Shown here: positions 1-8,205 of the stretch, piece after piece
How the letters are laid out: each line of letters opens with the position of its first letter
Position numbering within the stretch: the first letter of the stretch is position 1
Origin: Laspinema palackyanum D2a
GTDB lineage: Bacteria; Cyanobacteriota; Cyanobacteriia; Cyanobacteriales; Laspinemataceae
Direction of reading: 5' to 3'
NCBI GenBank assembly: GCA_025370845.1
Contig: JAMXFF010000014.1
Location: 78,082 to 142,081 of the forward strand
Length of the DNA stretch: 64,000 nucleotides
Notes under the pieces: model-generated
Database searches by the model: none
The model's input: only the letters and a program-made list of their open reading frames with translations
What the model was told of the DNA's origin: nothing
Position numbers and translations under genes: made by a program

Positions 1-1614
1 ATCGTGGGAGTCTTTGACTTCGCTGCGTTTACCAAATAAGGCGTCGGCTTCGTCGAAGAGGAGGATGGACCCGCCTGCTTCGGCTGAGTCGAAGACTCGG
101 CGCAGGTTTTTCTCGGTTTCGCCGATATATTTACTAATGATGGAACTAAGATCGATGCGATACAGATCCAGGTGCAGTTCTTGGGCGATAATATCGGCGG
201 CCATTGTTTTACCTGTACCACTGGCACCGGCAAAGAGGGCGGTGATGCCTAATCCTCGGCCACTTTTGCCGCCAAATCCCCAAGTTTCGTAAACTTTGGC
301 CCGTTGTCGCACATGGGCGATGATTTCTCGCAGGGTGTCTCGTTGGATGTCGGGGAGTACAAGGTCCTCCCACTCGCTACCGGATTCAATGCGTTGGGCG
401 AGGTCTTCCATGCGCGATCGCGCCTGGATGCGGCAAGTCTCCCACAGTTGGCTGCCAAAGTCGTTGCCGTTGTCGGTGGCAATCTTGTTGGTTCCTTTGG
501 TTTTGAGGCAGGCAGCACGGATGGCGGGGGCACTGAGGCTAAAATGGGAGACTAAGGTTTCAATGTGACCGTTTAACTGCGCTGCGGCTGGACCGAGAGT
601 GTTGACCCAGAGTTCCCGTTGTTCCTGGGACGAGGGTTGTTCGACTTCAAAGGTGATTAAGGGACGTTGCCGGGGATGGCGGCGATCGCGGCTGGTAATC
701 AGTAAAGGATTATCATAGTTTTCGATAATGCGGGCGATCGCACTTTCTCGCGCCACATCATTGCTATCCACTTCATCACAATCTAATAGCAAGGCACTGT
801 TATTTAAAAATGCCTCTCTCTCCCATAACCGCATCAATTCGGTGATTTCCCCCAAGGCAATGGGAATGACATCCCCTGCCATGACGTGCAGATTCCAACC
901 GATCGCACTACAAACAGCCGAGGCGATCGCCCGTTTACTGGCAACATCACTGCCACATAATTGGACAATGGGCACCTTCCCCAACTCTTCACTCACCAGC
1001 ATTCCCGCCACCTGTTCGGCTAACTGGCGATGGGACCCACATAAACGGTCCATTTCTCCAACCTGGATGGGGATGCGGGAGACTGCTGCCACCAACCGTT
1101 CATCGGGATGCTCTATCCCGACTAAATAATGTAACACCCGTTCATCAATTCTCAGGGGACTCTGGGTCAAAGCATTCCCCACTCCAATCTCAATTAATCG
1201 CCACCGACGCAATGCGCCTACCGGCGTCAGTGCCATCCAATTCGGTGAAGGTAAGACATCTAAAGCCAGAGTAAAGGTAGGATATTGAGCTTGAGCATCC
1301 CCTTGAGCAGTAGCACAGAGTGTACCCCAAGTGCCATCCAGTTCCATCCCAGCGCATAATAGCAGGATGTCACGTTCAAAACCAGATAATCCAAAACGAT
1401 CGCCCAGTTCGTCTAAACTCGGAGGCGTGTCCAAATGCCAACCCCTTGGCTGTTCCTTTCCCGACACGAATTCTGCGGTATCAAATTCCGCCTCTGGATT
1501 CAGGCGTTGGACGTGAATCTGTAAATAGGAACGAACCCGGGCGATCGCCGCCATCAAATACTCTTGATTGGCGATCGACCAAGTTTTAGTCGGACTCATG
1601 TTGACTCCAGACAT
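1..1614 (-). CDS. AAA+ ATPase of contractile injection system (Cis15-like), 3' end outside window
   Basis: 538 codons are visible and the reading frame leaves the window at position 1, so the C-terminus is missing. The N-terminal ~400 residues are the long variable region typical of eCIS-associated ATPases. The AAA+ module follows, with Walker A GASGTGKT near residue 462 and Walker B ILLFDEAD near residue 516. The ATG at 1614 directly abuts the TAA of the upstream 74-aa gene; a second in-frame ATG at 1599 has GGAG seven bases upstream and is an equally good start. The gene is third in a minus-strand run beginning with a Pvc16-family cap protein. In known eCIS clusters this ATPase is conserved beside the cap gene and thought to act in assembly or remodelling. 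The role here is inferred from family and neighbours. Confidence 0.88.
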   Translation of the reverse strand, partial: MSGVNMSPTKTWSIANQEYLMAAIARVRSYLQIHVQRLNPEAEFDTAEFVSGKEQPRGWHLDTPPSLDELGDRFGLSGFERDILLLCAGMELDGTWGTLCATAQGDAQAQYPTFTLALDVLPSPNWMALTPVGALRRWRLIEIGVGNALTQSPLRIDERVLHYLVGIEHPDERLVAAVSRIPIQVGEMDRLCGSHRQLAEQVAGMLVSEELGKVPIVQLCGSDVASKRAIASAVCSAIGWNLHVMAGDVIPIALGEITELMRLWEREAFLNNSALLLDCDEVDSNDVARESAIARIIENYDNPLLITSRDRRHPRQRPLITFEVEQPSSQEQRELWVNTLGPAAAQLNGHIETLVSHFSLSAPAIRAACLKTKGTNKIATDNGNDFGSQLWETCRIQARSRMEDLAQRIESGSEWEDLVLPDIQRDTLREIIAHVRQRAKVYETWGFGGKSGRGLGITALFAGASGTGKTMAADIIAQELHLDLYRIDLSSIISKYIGETEKNLRRVFDSAEAGGSILLFDEADALFGKRSEVKDSHD

Positions 1615-1839
1615 TTATCCACCAATTTCTTTAATCAAACTTTCCAAGTAACTCTGAGCTTCCTGGGGAGTCATCATCAACGCTTCCCCTTTACGCAAAA
1701 TTTCATACTTCCCCCCCCGATATCCATGACCCACAATCAACCCCATCTTAACCGCTCGATTCCCCAACTCATTTAACTGATTGATACTCATCATATCAAC
1801 CTCTTGATTCAGCCGTTTTTTCAACTCTTCTTCATTCAT
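1615..1839 (-). CDS. small hypothetical protein between cap and ATPase genes of the injection system
   Basis: 74 residues, highly charged at the N-terminus (MNEEELKKRLNQ), with no signal peptide or membrane segment. The middle is Gly/Tyr-rich (HGYRGGKYEI) and the C-terminus is a predicted helix (PQEAQSYLESLIKEI). The stop is immediately followed by the ATPase ATG, so the two are almost certainly co-translated. I do not recognise a named family. Its position in the eCIS left arm suggests an accessory or chaperone function, but nothing in the sequence proves it. Confidence 0.7.
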   Translation of the reverse strand: MNEEELKKRLNQEVDMMSINQLNELGNRAVKMGLIVGHGYRGGKYEILRKGEALMMTPQEAQSYLESLIKEIGG

Positions 1840-1858
1840 GATTTTGTCCTTTGTTATA

Positions 1859-1931
1859 GGTCATTGGTCAATTGTCATTAGTCAATTCTCCAGTCTCCAT
1901 TCTCCCTTGTCAATTGTCAATTGTCAATTTC
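1859..1931. repeat. heptad-type short tandem repeat (STRR-like), TCAATTG/TCATTAG units
   Basis: The intergenic spacer between the Pvc16-like gene and the 74-aa gene contains repeated GTCATTRGTCAATT and TTGTCAATTG heptads. Related heptads recur between the sheath and tube genes (about 12.1 kb) and upstream of cobB (about 50.87 kb), so this is a dispersed family of short tandem repeats of the kind known in filamentous cyanobacteria. Confidence 0.75.
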
Positions 1932-1935
1932 ACCC

Positions 1936-3276
1936 TTACCGAATTACCATCTTAGGCTCAGTATAACGATTAAAATTAGGACTGTTTGGATCCGAATCCA
2001 CATTCAGAATACTTTCAGCCCCATCCACCTGTAACCGCACCAAATATTCGCCCGGTTTCACATTTTTAATGGGAATACTCACTACCATTCCATCGCGATG
2101 ACGGTTGGGGGCTTCAAACATATAGGCAGCGGGATTTTGGGTGGATTTTTCATTCAGAACTAATACAATCCGCTGATGTTTGCCCAGGGTCAGATTGACT
2201 CGGACCTTAATCTCTGCCGATCGCACATCTTCGTCTTTTCCTTCCAATTTAGAAACCGTCACCTTCGTCACCACCGGACGTAAAATAAACGGAATGGCAT
2301 TCGATTCTAAAATTTGGGAGAATACCATTGGTTTGGATAAGGTTTGGGTTGCAGTTTCTTGAGTGGATTCTCCCCGCCATCCGTTGCCATTATCTCCCCG
2401 AGATTCGGTAGAGACATGATGAATGACTTGTAGACTCTGTACCCCTGCTTTTAAAGAATGTTCTGGGGTTAAGGAAAGGGGAACGAGTAACTCAGTTTCA
2501 CTGACGGATTGAGGGGTGATTTCTACCCCACTAATCCGCACCGTTGTCTGTTTATTGTTCAGGTTTTTGCCGCGAATTAGGAGGGTACTATTGGCTAGAA
2601 TCGGCTCAAATTTTCCCGAACGCGAAACAACTTGCTCCACCAAGGGGCGATTGAAAAAGGGAATAACGCCACTGAGGGCGCGTTCGCGCACGGGTAACGC
2701 TCGGTAAGCGGATTCTTCTCCTTCAATCATCACTACCGTTGCTTTATATACCAAGGAAATACTGTAAGGCGTTTGAAAAAATACCGACCAAACTTTGGAT
2801 AAATCTTCTAAAGATAAATCCATCGGACTAAAGCAAATTTCTTCAGTTTGGTCTGCTAAATTGGAATCGGTTAAATAGGGATAGCTAGAATCAGCCAGAG
2901 TTTCATAAATGGTTTCTCGGGTTAAGGAGGTGCGATCGCTCAAAATTTTCACCACACTGCCTAACAGTCGTTGCGGTTCTAATTCGGTTTCATTGCCGTA
3001 GAAACTGAGAATATAATGCAAATCTAATGCCGTCCGGGATTTCTTCGCCCCAGCATCCCGGGTACTCCGCATCCGCACTTCTGCATTTTTTTGCCACACG
3101 GGATTGAGAGAGACTTGGTACATATAGAGGTTAACCCCTTTTTCAGGAGTCCCGCTGCCTAAATTATTGGGGCGAACGGTGGTAACTCTTGCACCATCTA
3201 AATCTAATTGAACAGAAGACTGTAACATTCGTTGTAAACAGGCAGTCACGGTAGCAATAGCTAGATAATTGCTCAT
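1936..3276 (-). CDS. Pvc16/DUF4255 family cap protein with Ig-like (IPT-type) extension
   Basis: 446 residues from the chosen ATG at 3276; an in-frame ATG four codons earlier at 3288 is possible, and neither has a strong Shine-Dalgarno. Residues ~1-190 show the DUF4255/Pvc16 N-terminal pattern: MSNYLAIATVTACLQRML, then a VNLYMYQVSLNPVW strand, then LDLHYILSFYGNE and PYSISLVYKATVVMIEG. In eCIS this protein caps the tube-sheath end distal to the baseplate. From about residue 225 there is an Ig-like/IPT-type segment (ANSTLLIRGKNL, VRISGVEITPQSV), followed by further beta-rich sequence to the end, which ends in PNFNRYTEPKMVIR. It is first of the left-arm genes. The second, short DUF4255 protein at 9.7 kb belongs to the right arm. 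The role of the extension is unknown. Confidence 0.85.
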   Translation of the reverse strand: MSNYLAIATVTACLQRMLQSSVQLDLDGARVTTVRPNNLGSGTPEKGVNLYMYQVSLNPVWQKNAEVRMRSTRDAGAKKSRTALDLHYILSFYGNETELEPQRLLGSVVKILSDRTSLTRETIYETLADSSYPYLTDSNLADQTEEICFSPMDLSLEDLSKVWSVFFQTPYSISLVYKATVVMIEGEESAYRALPVRERALSGVIPFFNRPLVEQVVSRSGKFEPILANSTLLIRGKNLNNKQTTVRISGVEITPQSVSETELLVPLSLTPEHSLKAGVQSLQVIHHVSTESRGDNGNGWRGESTQETATQTLSKPMVFSQILESNAIPFILRPVVTKVTVSKLEGKDEDVRSAEIKVRVNLTLGKHQRIVLVLNEKSTQNPAAYMFEAPNRHRDGMVVSIPIKNVKPGEYLVRLQVDGAESILNVDSDPNSPNFNRYTEPKMVIR

Positions 3277-3288
3277 ATTATTATGCAC

Positions 3289-3731
3289 TCTGGGCTGATA
3301 CTAAAATGAGGATTGAGACTAAACCGATTGTAGCTGCCAATTTTCAAGTTCGAGCGGCTCGATCGCGATTGGGTGAATCGGGCTAAACTCATCAGATTGA
3401 GTTTAACACAACAGCTAGGAAGATTTTTGAGGAAAATAAGGCAGGAATTTTCTGAAGATAACTGATTCAGAGGCAGAGGCTGACAAAACTTAAGCAAAGT
3501 TTAAATTTTGTCCATCCTGGAAAAATTGAGGTAAACTTTTCAGGGATACGGAGGTGTCAGATCCGCTGAGAAAAATGTGCCAATCGAGAGGCGATCGCCC
3601 CGGAGTAGTCTCAGATTAAACCCCGTAAGTTGTTGCAGATTTAATCGATACCTTGACGCGGAGGGAGTTCCTCCAATTTGTGCATTCCCCAGCTAACTCA
3701 GGGAACGAAGACTGAATCAGGAACACCCCTT
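3289..3731. promoter_or_regulatory. divergent intergenic region with an 8-bp inverted repeat
   Basis: No convincing gene lies in these ~440 bases between the divergent Pvc16-like gene and the first methyltransferase. At 3384-3405 an inverted repeat TAAACTCA-N6-TGAGTTTA could be an operator or short hairpin. The region should hold promoters for both directions, but I could not identify a clean -35/-10 pair. Confidence 0.4.
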
Positions 3732-4868
3732 ATGAGGCGATCGCACCCCGTTCACTCGACCGTTGATCCACAGACTTTACTTGATAACCCAATGACATCG
3801 GCAAATCCAAACCACCCGACTGCTTCAGTGCCAGTGATCACGGACCCTGATGTACTCTTGCAAGCGATGCTGACCAGTTTTAACCAAAGACTGGAAACCG
3901 TGGGCGAACTAATTATGCCCGCAGTCCCAGCAATGGCAGAGTATTACCGCCACCGAATTGGGTCCTTATTCGATAGTTTGGCGATTCCGTTCCAAGAAGC
4001 GGAACGAAATCAACTCTATCAAATTTTGGACAAAAAGTTAGAAGAAGGATTTGCCTTATCTCCCCATGCGCGCCTCAGACTCAAATACCATCCGGCAGAA
4101 CCCCCAAAAACCGGATTAACCTTTGAATTTTCCGTCTCTGTCTTATCGGATATTGAGGAATATCAGGAGTGGATGAACCAGAACGAACAACCCTGGTTTG
4201 GCATGACTCCCGATGCGAAAGTGCTGGATATTGCCCAGTTAATAGAAGACCCGAGGACTGCCTCAGTCTTGGATATCGGGGCCGCAACTGGACGAAATAC
4301 CTTGACCCTGGCGCAACGAGGTTATCCCGTGGATGCCTTGGAATTAGTCCCTCCCTATTGCGATCGCCTCCAACAAATTGCCGAACAAACGGGATTACCT
4401 GTCACCGTGACTCCCGGAGATATATTTGATCCCCTAGTCCGGATGCCCTTGGGACAGTATCAACTGGCGATCGCCACCGAAACCCTCCCCTTGTTTTGCT
4501 GCGATCGCGATCGCCTGCGCCTGTTTCTCGTCAAAATCTGTGATGTCCTCCAGACGGGCGGTTTAGTGCTATTTAGCCTCTTTCTCGCATCCGATGACTA
4601 CGAACCGGATTTAGTCACCCGCCAGATGTCGCAAGTCAACTGGTCCTGCCTGTTCACGCGATCGGACCTCGCCCATGCAATGGCCGGATTGCCCCTAGAA
4701 CTAATCTCCGATGAGTCTTGGGTCAACTATGAACAAACCCATCGCCCCGAAGAAACATGGCCTCCCCATGAATCCTTTCTCAACTGGGCAACCGGACGGG
4801 AATTATTACTCACCCCCCCAGACCAAACCGCAATGGAATTGCGCTGGATACTCTGCAAACGCTTGTAA
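3732..4868 (+). CDS. class I SAM-dependent methyltransferase, first of three tandem paralogues
   Basis: 378 residues from the ATG at 3732, preceded by AGGA; the longer frame would need a TTG at 3678. After ~40 Pro/Thr-rich residues comes a helical domain (VPAMAEYYRHRIGSLFDSL) and then a Rossmann methyltransferase. SAM motif I is VLDIGAATGRNT, followed by the acidic strand-2 end VDALELVPPYC and the motif III region LQTGGLVLFSLFL. The C-terminus MELRWILCKRL is nearly identical in the two following genes. The substrate is unknown: motif I resembles TehB/UbiE-type enzymes, which cover small molecules and proteins. It starts a plus-strand run of three paralogues lying between the two arms of the injection system. 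Confidence 0.82.
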   Translation: MRRSHPVHSTVDPQTLLDNPMTSANPNHPTASVPVITDPDVLLQAMLTSFNQRLETVGELIMPAVPAMAEYYRHRIGSLFDSLAIPFQEAERNQLYQILDKKLEEGFALSPHARLRLKYHPAEPPKTGLTFEFSVSVLSDIEEYQEWMNQNEQPWFGMTPDAKVLDIAQLIEDPRTASVLDIGAATGRNTLTLAQRGYPVDALELVPPYCDRLQQIAEQTGLPVTVTPGDIFDPLVRMPLGQYQLAIATETLPLFCCDRDRLRLFLVKICDVLQTGGLVLFSLFLASDDYEPDLVTRQMSQVNWSCLFTRSDLAHAMAGLPLELISDESWVNYEQTHRPEETWPPHESFLNWATGRELLLTPPDQTAMELRWILCKRL

Positions 4869-4875
4869 CCCCCCC

Positions 4876-4992
4876 TCCCATCATATTATTCCCACCCCGT
4901 AATAGTTGTTTCCCAACCCAGATCCAGTCCAATGGATCCAGTCCAAACCCTTGTAAATCCCCATCCCATCATGTATTCCAACCCCGTAATAG
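4876..4992. repeat. imperfect direct repeat marking a tandem gene duplication boundary
   Basis: TCCCATCATATTATTCCCACC at 4876 onward, continuing to CCCGTAATAG, recurs at 4964-4992 as a copy with a few changes, one copy before and one just inside the second methyltransferase gene. GATCCAGTCC is also doubled at 4921 and 4935. This looks like residue of the duplication that produced the methyltransferase array, and it may blur the true start of the second gene. Confidence 0.6.
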
Positions 4993-6047
4993 ATTCTTCC
5001 ACCCCTGAAAACCAACCCTTAACCGACCCCCCCACCCTGCAACCGGGACCCCTTACCCAACTTCAGCATCGATTTCAAGGGCGCGGTCAAATCGTCATGC
5101 CTTGTATCCCTGCCCTCTTGGAACATTACCTCAACTCCATTGCCCAACTATTGAACGCCCTCGGGCAAACCCTGGACCATGACGGGGTAACTCACCTCTC
5201 TCAAAGTCTATGGCGGAAACTTCAGGAGGGATTTGAAACCTCCCCCCATGCCAAAATCGTTTTCACCTACGAACCCCAACCCCATGACAGTTCCCAGTTA
5301 AAATTCCAAGTCTCATTGTTGACCCCTTCCCTGGCGCAAGAATATCAAAAATGGGTCAAAACCAAAGAACCTCCGCTGTTTGGGGCCTATCCTGATGCCA
5401 AGGTGACTGCCATTGCCGCCCAATTTGATAATCCCGCCAATGCCCCCATCGTAGATATTGGTGCCGGGACAGGTCGCAACAGCATTCCCTTGGCCCAACG
5501 GGGTCATCCTGTGGATGCTGTGGAACTCGCCCCCGTCTTCCTCCAGGAACTACAAGCAACCGCCAATCACCAAAACTTACCCCTGCGAGTCATCCCGGGA
5601 AACATCCTCGATCGCCCCCTGAAACTCCCCCCTGCCTATTACCAACTGGCGATCGTCTCCGAAGTCATCTCCCATTTTCGCGACCCCTCCGAACTGCGCC
5701 TCTTACTCGCCAAACTCAGTGACGCCGTACTTCCCGGCGGATTCATCTTATTCAACCTCTTCCTCCCCCTCCAAGACTACCAACCCGATCGCCTCGTCGT
5801 AGAACTCTCCCAATCCTCCTGGTGCACCCTGTTTACCCGGGACGAACTTGCCACCGCAATGGAGAACCTCCCCCTCCAACTCTTATCCGACGAATCCGCC
5901 TTTGAATACGAACGGGACCATCTCCCCGCCTCCGCATGGCCCCCCACCAGTTGGTATCCCACCTGGTCCCAAGGCCGAAATATGTTCCATCTCCCCAACG
6001 CCTTTCCCCCCTTAGAATTGCGCTGGATACTCTGCCGTCGTTTGTAA
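4932..6047 (+). CDS. class I SAM-dependent methyltransferase, second paralogue
   Basis: 371 residues with the same architecture as its neighbours: a Pro-rich leader, a helical domain (PCIPALLEHYLNSIAQLL), then a methyltransferase fold with motif I IVDIGAGTGRNS and strand 2 VDAVELAPVF. The motif III region is LPGGFILFNLFLPLQDY, and it ends PLELRWILCRRL. The ATG at 4932 has no clear ribosome-binding site and the leader contains a duplicated DNA segment. Translation could instead begin at the Met codon at 4971. The 21-bp gap to the next paralogue suggests co-transcription. The C-rich codon use is stronger than in the flanking CIS genes. Substrate unknown. Confidence 0.8.
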   Translation: MDPVQTLVNPHPIMYSNPVIDSSTPENQPLTDPPTLQPGPLTQLQHRFQGRGQIVMPCIPALLEHYLNSIAQLLNALGQTLDHDGVTHLSQSLWRKLQEGFETSPHAKIVFTYEPQPHDSSQLKFQVSLLTPSLAQEYQKWVKTKEPPLFGAYPDAKVTAIAAQFDNPANAPIVDIGAGTGRNSIPLAQRGHPVDAVELAPVFLQELQATANHQNLPLRVIPGNILDRPLKLPPAYYQLAIVSEVISHFRDPSELRLLLAKLSDAVLPGGFILFNLFLPLQDYQPDRLVVELSQSSWCTLFTRDELATAMENLPLQLLSDESAFEYERDHLPASAWPPTSWYPTWSQGRNMFHLPNAFPPLELRWILCRRL

Positions 6048-6068
6048 CCCCTCCACCCCCTAACCCTG

Positions 6069-7142
6069 ATGTTCCCTACCAAAACCCCCTCTTCTGCCAT
6101 TCCCCGCGAACCCATCCCCCAACCTTCACCCCAGATTCACGAGAAACACTTCCAACACCTAGAAGGCCAGTTTCAAGCCAGAGGCGAAATCCTGTTTCCC
6201 TGTGTTCCTGAATTGTTGCAACTGTATCTCGAACAGATCACCGCCTTGTTTAGCAGTTTCAACAGCGTCATCGAACCCGCCACCCTCGCCAAACTGCCGA
6301 AAGAACTGGAAAACCAGTTAATCTCTGGATTTGCCACCTCTCCCCATTCCAAATTAATTCTCACCTATGAACCGAGTCCCCAGGGGGTGACCCTGCAACT
6401 CAAACCGTTTATTTCCTCCGTCGCCGATCAGTACCAGGATTGGGTAAAACAACGCGAACCCCCCTTATTTGGCACTCATCCCGATGCCAAAGTCATGGCA
6501 ATAGCGGCCCAATTTTCAAATCCCGCCGATTCCCCCATCTTAGATATCGGGGCTGGAACGGGTAGAAATACCCTACCCTTGGCCCAACAGGGTTATCCCG
6601 TGGATGCCGTGGAGTTAACCCCGGCCTTTGTCGAACAAATCCAAGAGGCCGCCCAAAAACAGAAATTGCCGGTCCGAGGGATTCTCGGGGATATCCTCGA
6701 TCGCCAAGTCAAGCTACAACCCGCCTATTATCAAGGGGTGATACTCTGTGAAGTGATTGCCTCCCATTTTGGGTCTGTCGATCCCCTCCGCCAGTTGTTA
6801 GCCCGAATCTGCGATACCTTACGTCCGGGGGGTTTATTATTATTTAGTCTGTTCTTAGCCGTGGATGACTATGAACCGGACAACCTCACCCGAGAACTCT
6901 CCCAGGTCACCTGGTCCTGTATTTTTACCCGGTCAGAACTCGCTGAAGCGATGGAGAGATTGCCCCTAACCGTCTTATCCGATGAGTCCGTTGTAGAGTA
7001 CGAACGGGAACATCTCCCGACTGCCGCATGGCCCCCAACCGGATGGTTTATCAAATGGTGTCAGGGTGAAAATTTATTTCCCTTAAACAACCAAGGTAAA
7101 CCCCCGATGGAGTTGCGGTGGATTCTATGTCAACGGCGGTAA
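6069..7142 (+). CDS. class I SAM-dependent methyltransferase, third paralogue
   Basis: 357 residues. Domain order matches the two preceding genes: helical N-terminal part (PCVPELLQLYLEQITALF), motif I ILDIGAGTGRNTL, strand 2 VDAVELTPAFVEQ, DTLRPGGLLLFSLFL, and the shared tail MELRWILCQRR. The repeat GTHPDAKVMAIAAQF before motif I is common to all three and may form part of the substrate pocket. A strong palindromic terminator follows at 7216-7283. Three diverged but complete copies suggest selection for related substrates rather than recent redundancy. The role relative to the injection system is unknown. Confidence 0.82.
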   Translation: MFPTKTPSSAIPREPIPQPSPQIHEKHFQHLEGQFQARGEILFPCVPELLQLYLEQITALFSSFNSVIEPATLAKLPKELENQLISGFATSPHSKLILTYEPSPQGVTLQLKPFISSVADQYQDWVKQREPPLFGTHPDAKVMAIAAQFSNPADSPILDIGAGTGRNTLPLAQQGYPVDAVELTPAFVEQIQEAAQKQKLPVRGILGDILDRQVKLQPAYYQGVILCEVIASHFGSVDPLRQLLARICDTLRPGGLLLFSLFLAVDDYEPDNLTRELSQVTWSCIFTRSELAEAMERLPLTVLSDESVVEYEREHLPTAAWPPTGWFIKWCQGENLFPLNNQGKPPMELRWILCQRR

Positions 7143-7215
7143 TTGTCCGGGAATGCCTATAAACTGGGGGTTGGAAAGTATTTAAAAACCCGAGTTTCTG
7201 ATCACCTACCTAGCC

Positions 7216-7283
7216 CAGAAGTTAACCCAGAAACCCGGTTTCTGAATTGCGGGGGAGAAACCGGGTTTCTGGGTTAACTTCTG
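7216..7283. terminator. perfect 28-bp inverted repeat, bidirectional terminator and dispersed repeat member
   Basis: The arms at 7216-7243 and 7256-7283 are perfectly complementary over 28 bases (CAGAAGTTAACCCAGAAACC...) around a 12-base loop. A further copy of the core AGAAACCCGGTTTCT follows at 7306-7320. The element lies between convergent genes, so it probably ends both transcripts. The same AGAAACC(C/G)GGTTTCT core recurs near 30.4 kb and 38.2 kb, so it is also a dispersed palindromic repeat. Confidence 0.75.
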
Positions 7284-7338
7284 CTACATCACCCAAATTG
7301 AGGCAAGAAACCCGGTTTCTGAAGTATTTCCGGGGAGA

Positions 7339-8016
7339 TTAACTGGCAACTAAACCGACTTTTAATGCTTTGACGATCGCTTGAGTTCGACTGCTGACAC
7401 CCAGCTTTTCAAAAATAGCCGTTAAATGGGCTTTAACGGTTGCAACTGTAACGTAAAGGTGACCGGCGATTTCCTCATTGGAAGCCCCTTTGACTAACCA
7501 TTCTAAAACTTCCCGTTCGCGATCGGTTAAGCGGATATTTTTACACCCTTGCAGAGAATGACCGGAATAAAAATGAAAGATGCGGAAAAAACTCGTTGCT
7601 ACCTCGGGGGCTAAATAGACTTCATCCTTCATCACGGTAGTCATGGCATCCCAGAGTTGTTTCGCCACAGACTCTTTAAAGACATACCCCCGCGCCCCCG
7701 CTTGCATGGCCCGAAAGACGGCTTCATCTTCATGATGGGCGGACAAGACAATCGCCTTCCCTTGAAAAGATTGTTCCCGCAATCGTAGCAATGCCTCTAT
7801 GCCATCGGTTTGCGCTAGTTCTAAATCCAGTAAGATTAAAGCGGGATGTTGTTGAGAAGCCACCTTTAAGGCTTGATCTACTGAAGCTGCTTCCCCAACC
7901 ACATCCATCCTAAATAAACCGTTATTATTGTAAAAACTAAGCAGGGTTTTTAATCCCTGACGAAATATCGGATCGTCATCGACGAGTAGAATAGAGACTA
8001 ACTGAGGGGTGTTCAT
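7339..8016 (-). CDS. NarL/FixJ-family response regulator
   Basis: 225 residues. The receiver domain (~1-130) has the acidic cluster LVDDDP, phosphoacceptor Asp64 in ILLDLEL, and a conserved Lys in VFKESVAKQ. A GerE/LuxR-type helix-turn-helix fills the C-terminus (LTDREREVLEWLVKGASNEE and TVATVKAHL). All residues needed for phosphorylation are present, so it should be an active DNA-binding regulator. It lies 190 bp downstream of a histidine kinase gene on the same strand and is the likely partner. The pair is divergent from the injection-system right arm, which makes that operon a candidate target by position only. Confidence 0.9.
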   Translation of the reverse strand: MNTPQLVSILLVDDDPIFRQGLKTLLSFYNNNGLFRMDVVGEAASVDQALKVASQQHPALILLDLELAQTDGIEALLRLREQSFQGKAIVLSAHHEDEAVFRAMQAGARGYVFKESVAKQLWDAMTTVMKDEVYLAPEVATSFFRIFHFYSGHSLQGCKNIRLTDREREVLEWLVKGASNEEIAGHLYVTVATVKAHLTAIFEKLGVSSRTQAIVKALKVGLVAS

Positions 8017-8205
8017 GGTTTTACGGGGTAGGGTTGAAAAATGATGGACAAAATATTAAAAATTAAGGAATTTACTGGGAGTAGCAACAGAGTTTACAAT
8101 TTTTGTAAAACAGGGTTAACGGAAATGAAAACCCATAAAATAAATCCTCTTTTTTTAAGTTGTAAATGCACCCCAAATTTCGCACCTCTCATCGGATGAA
8201 AATTG

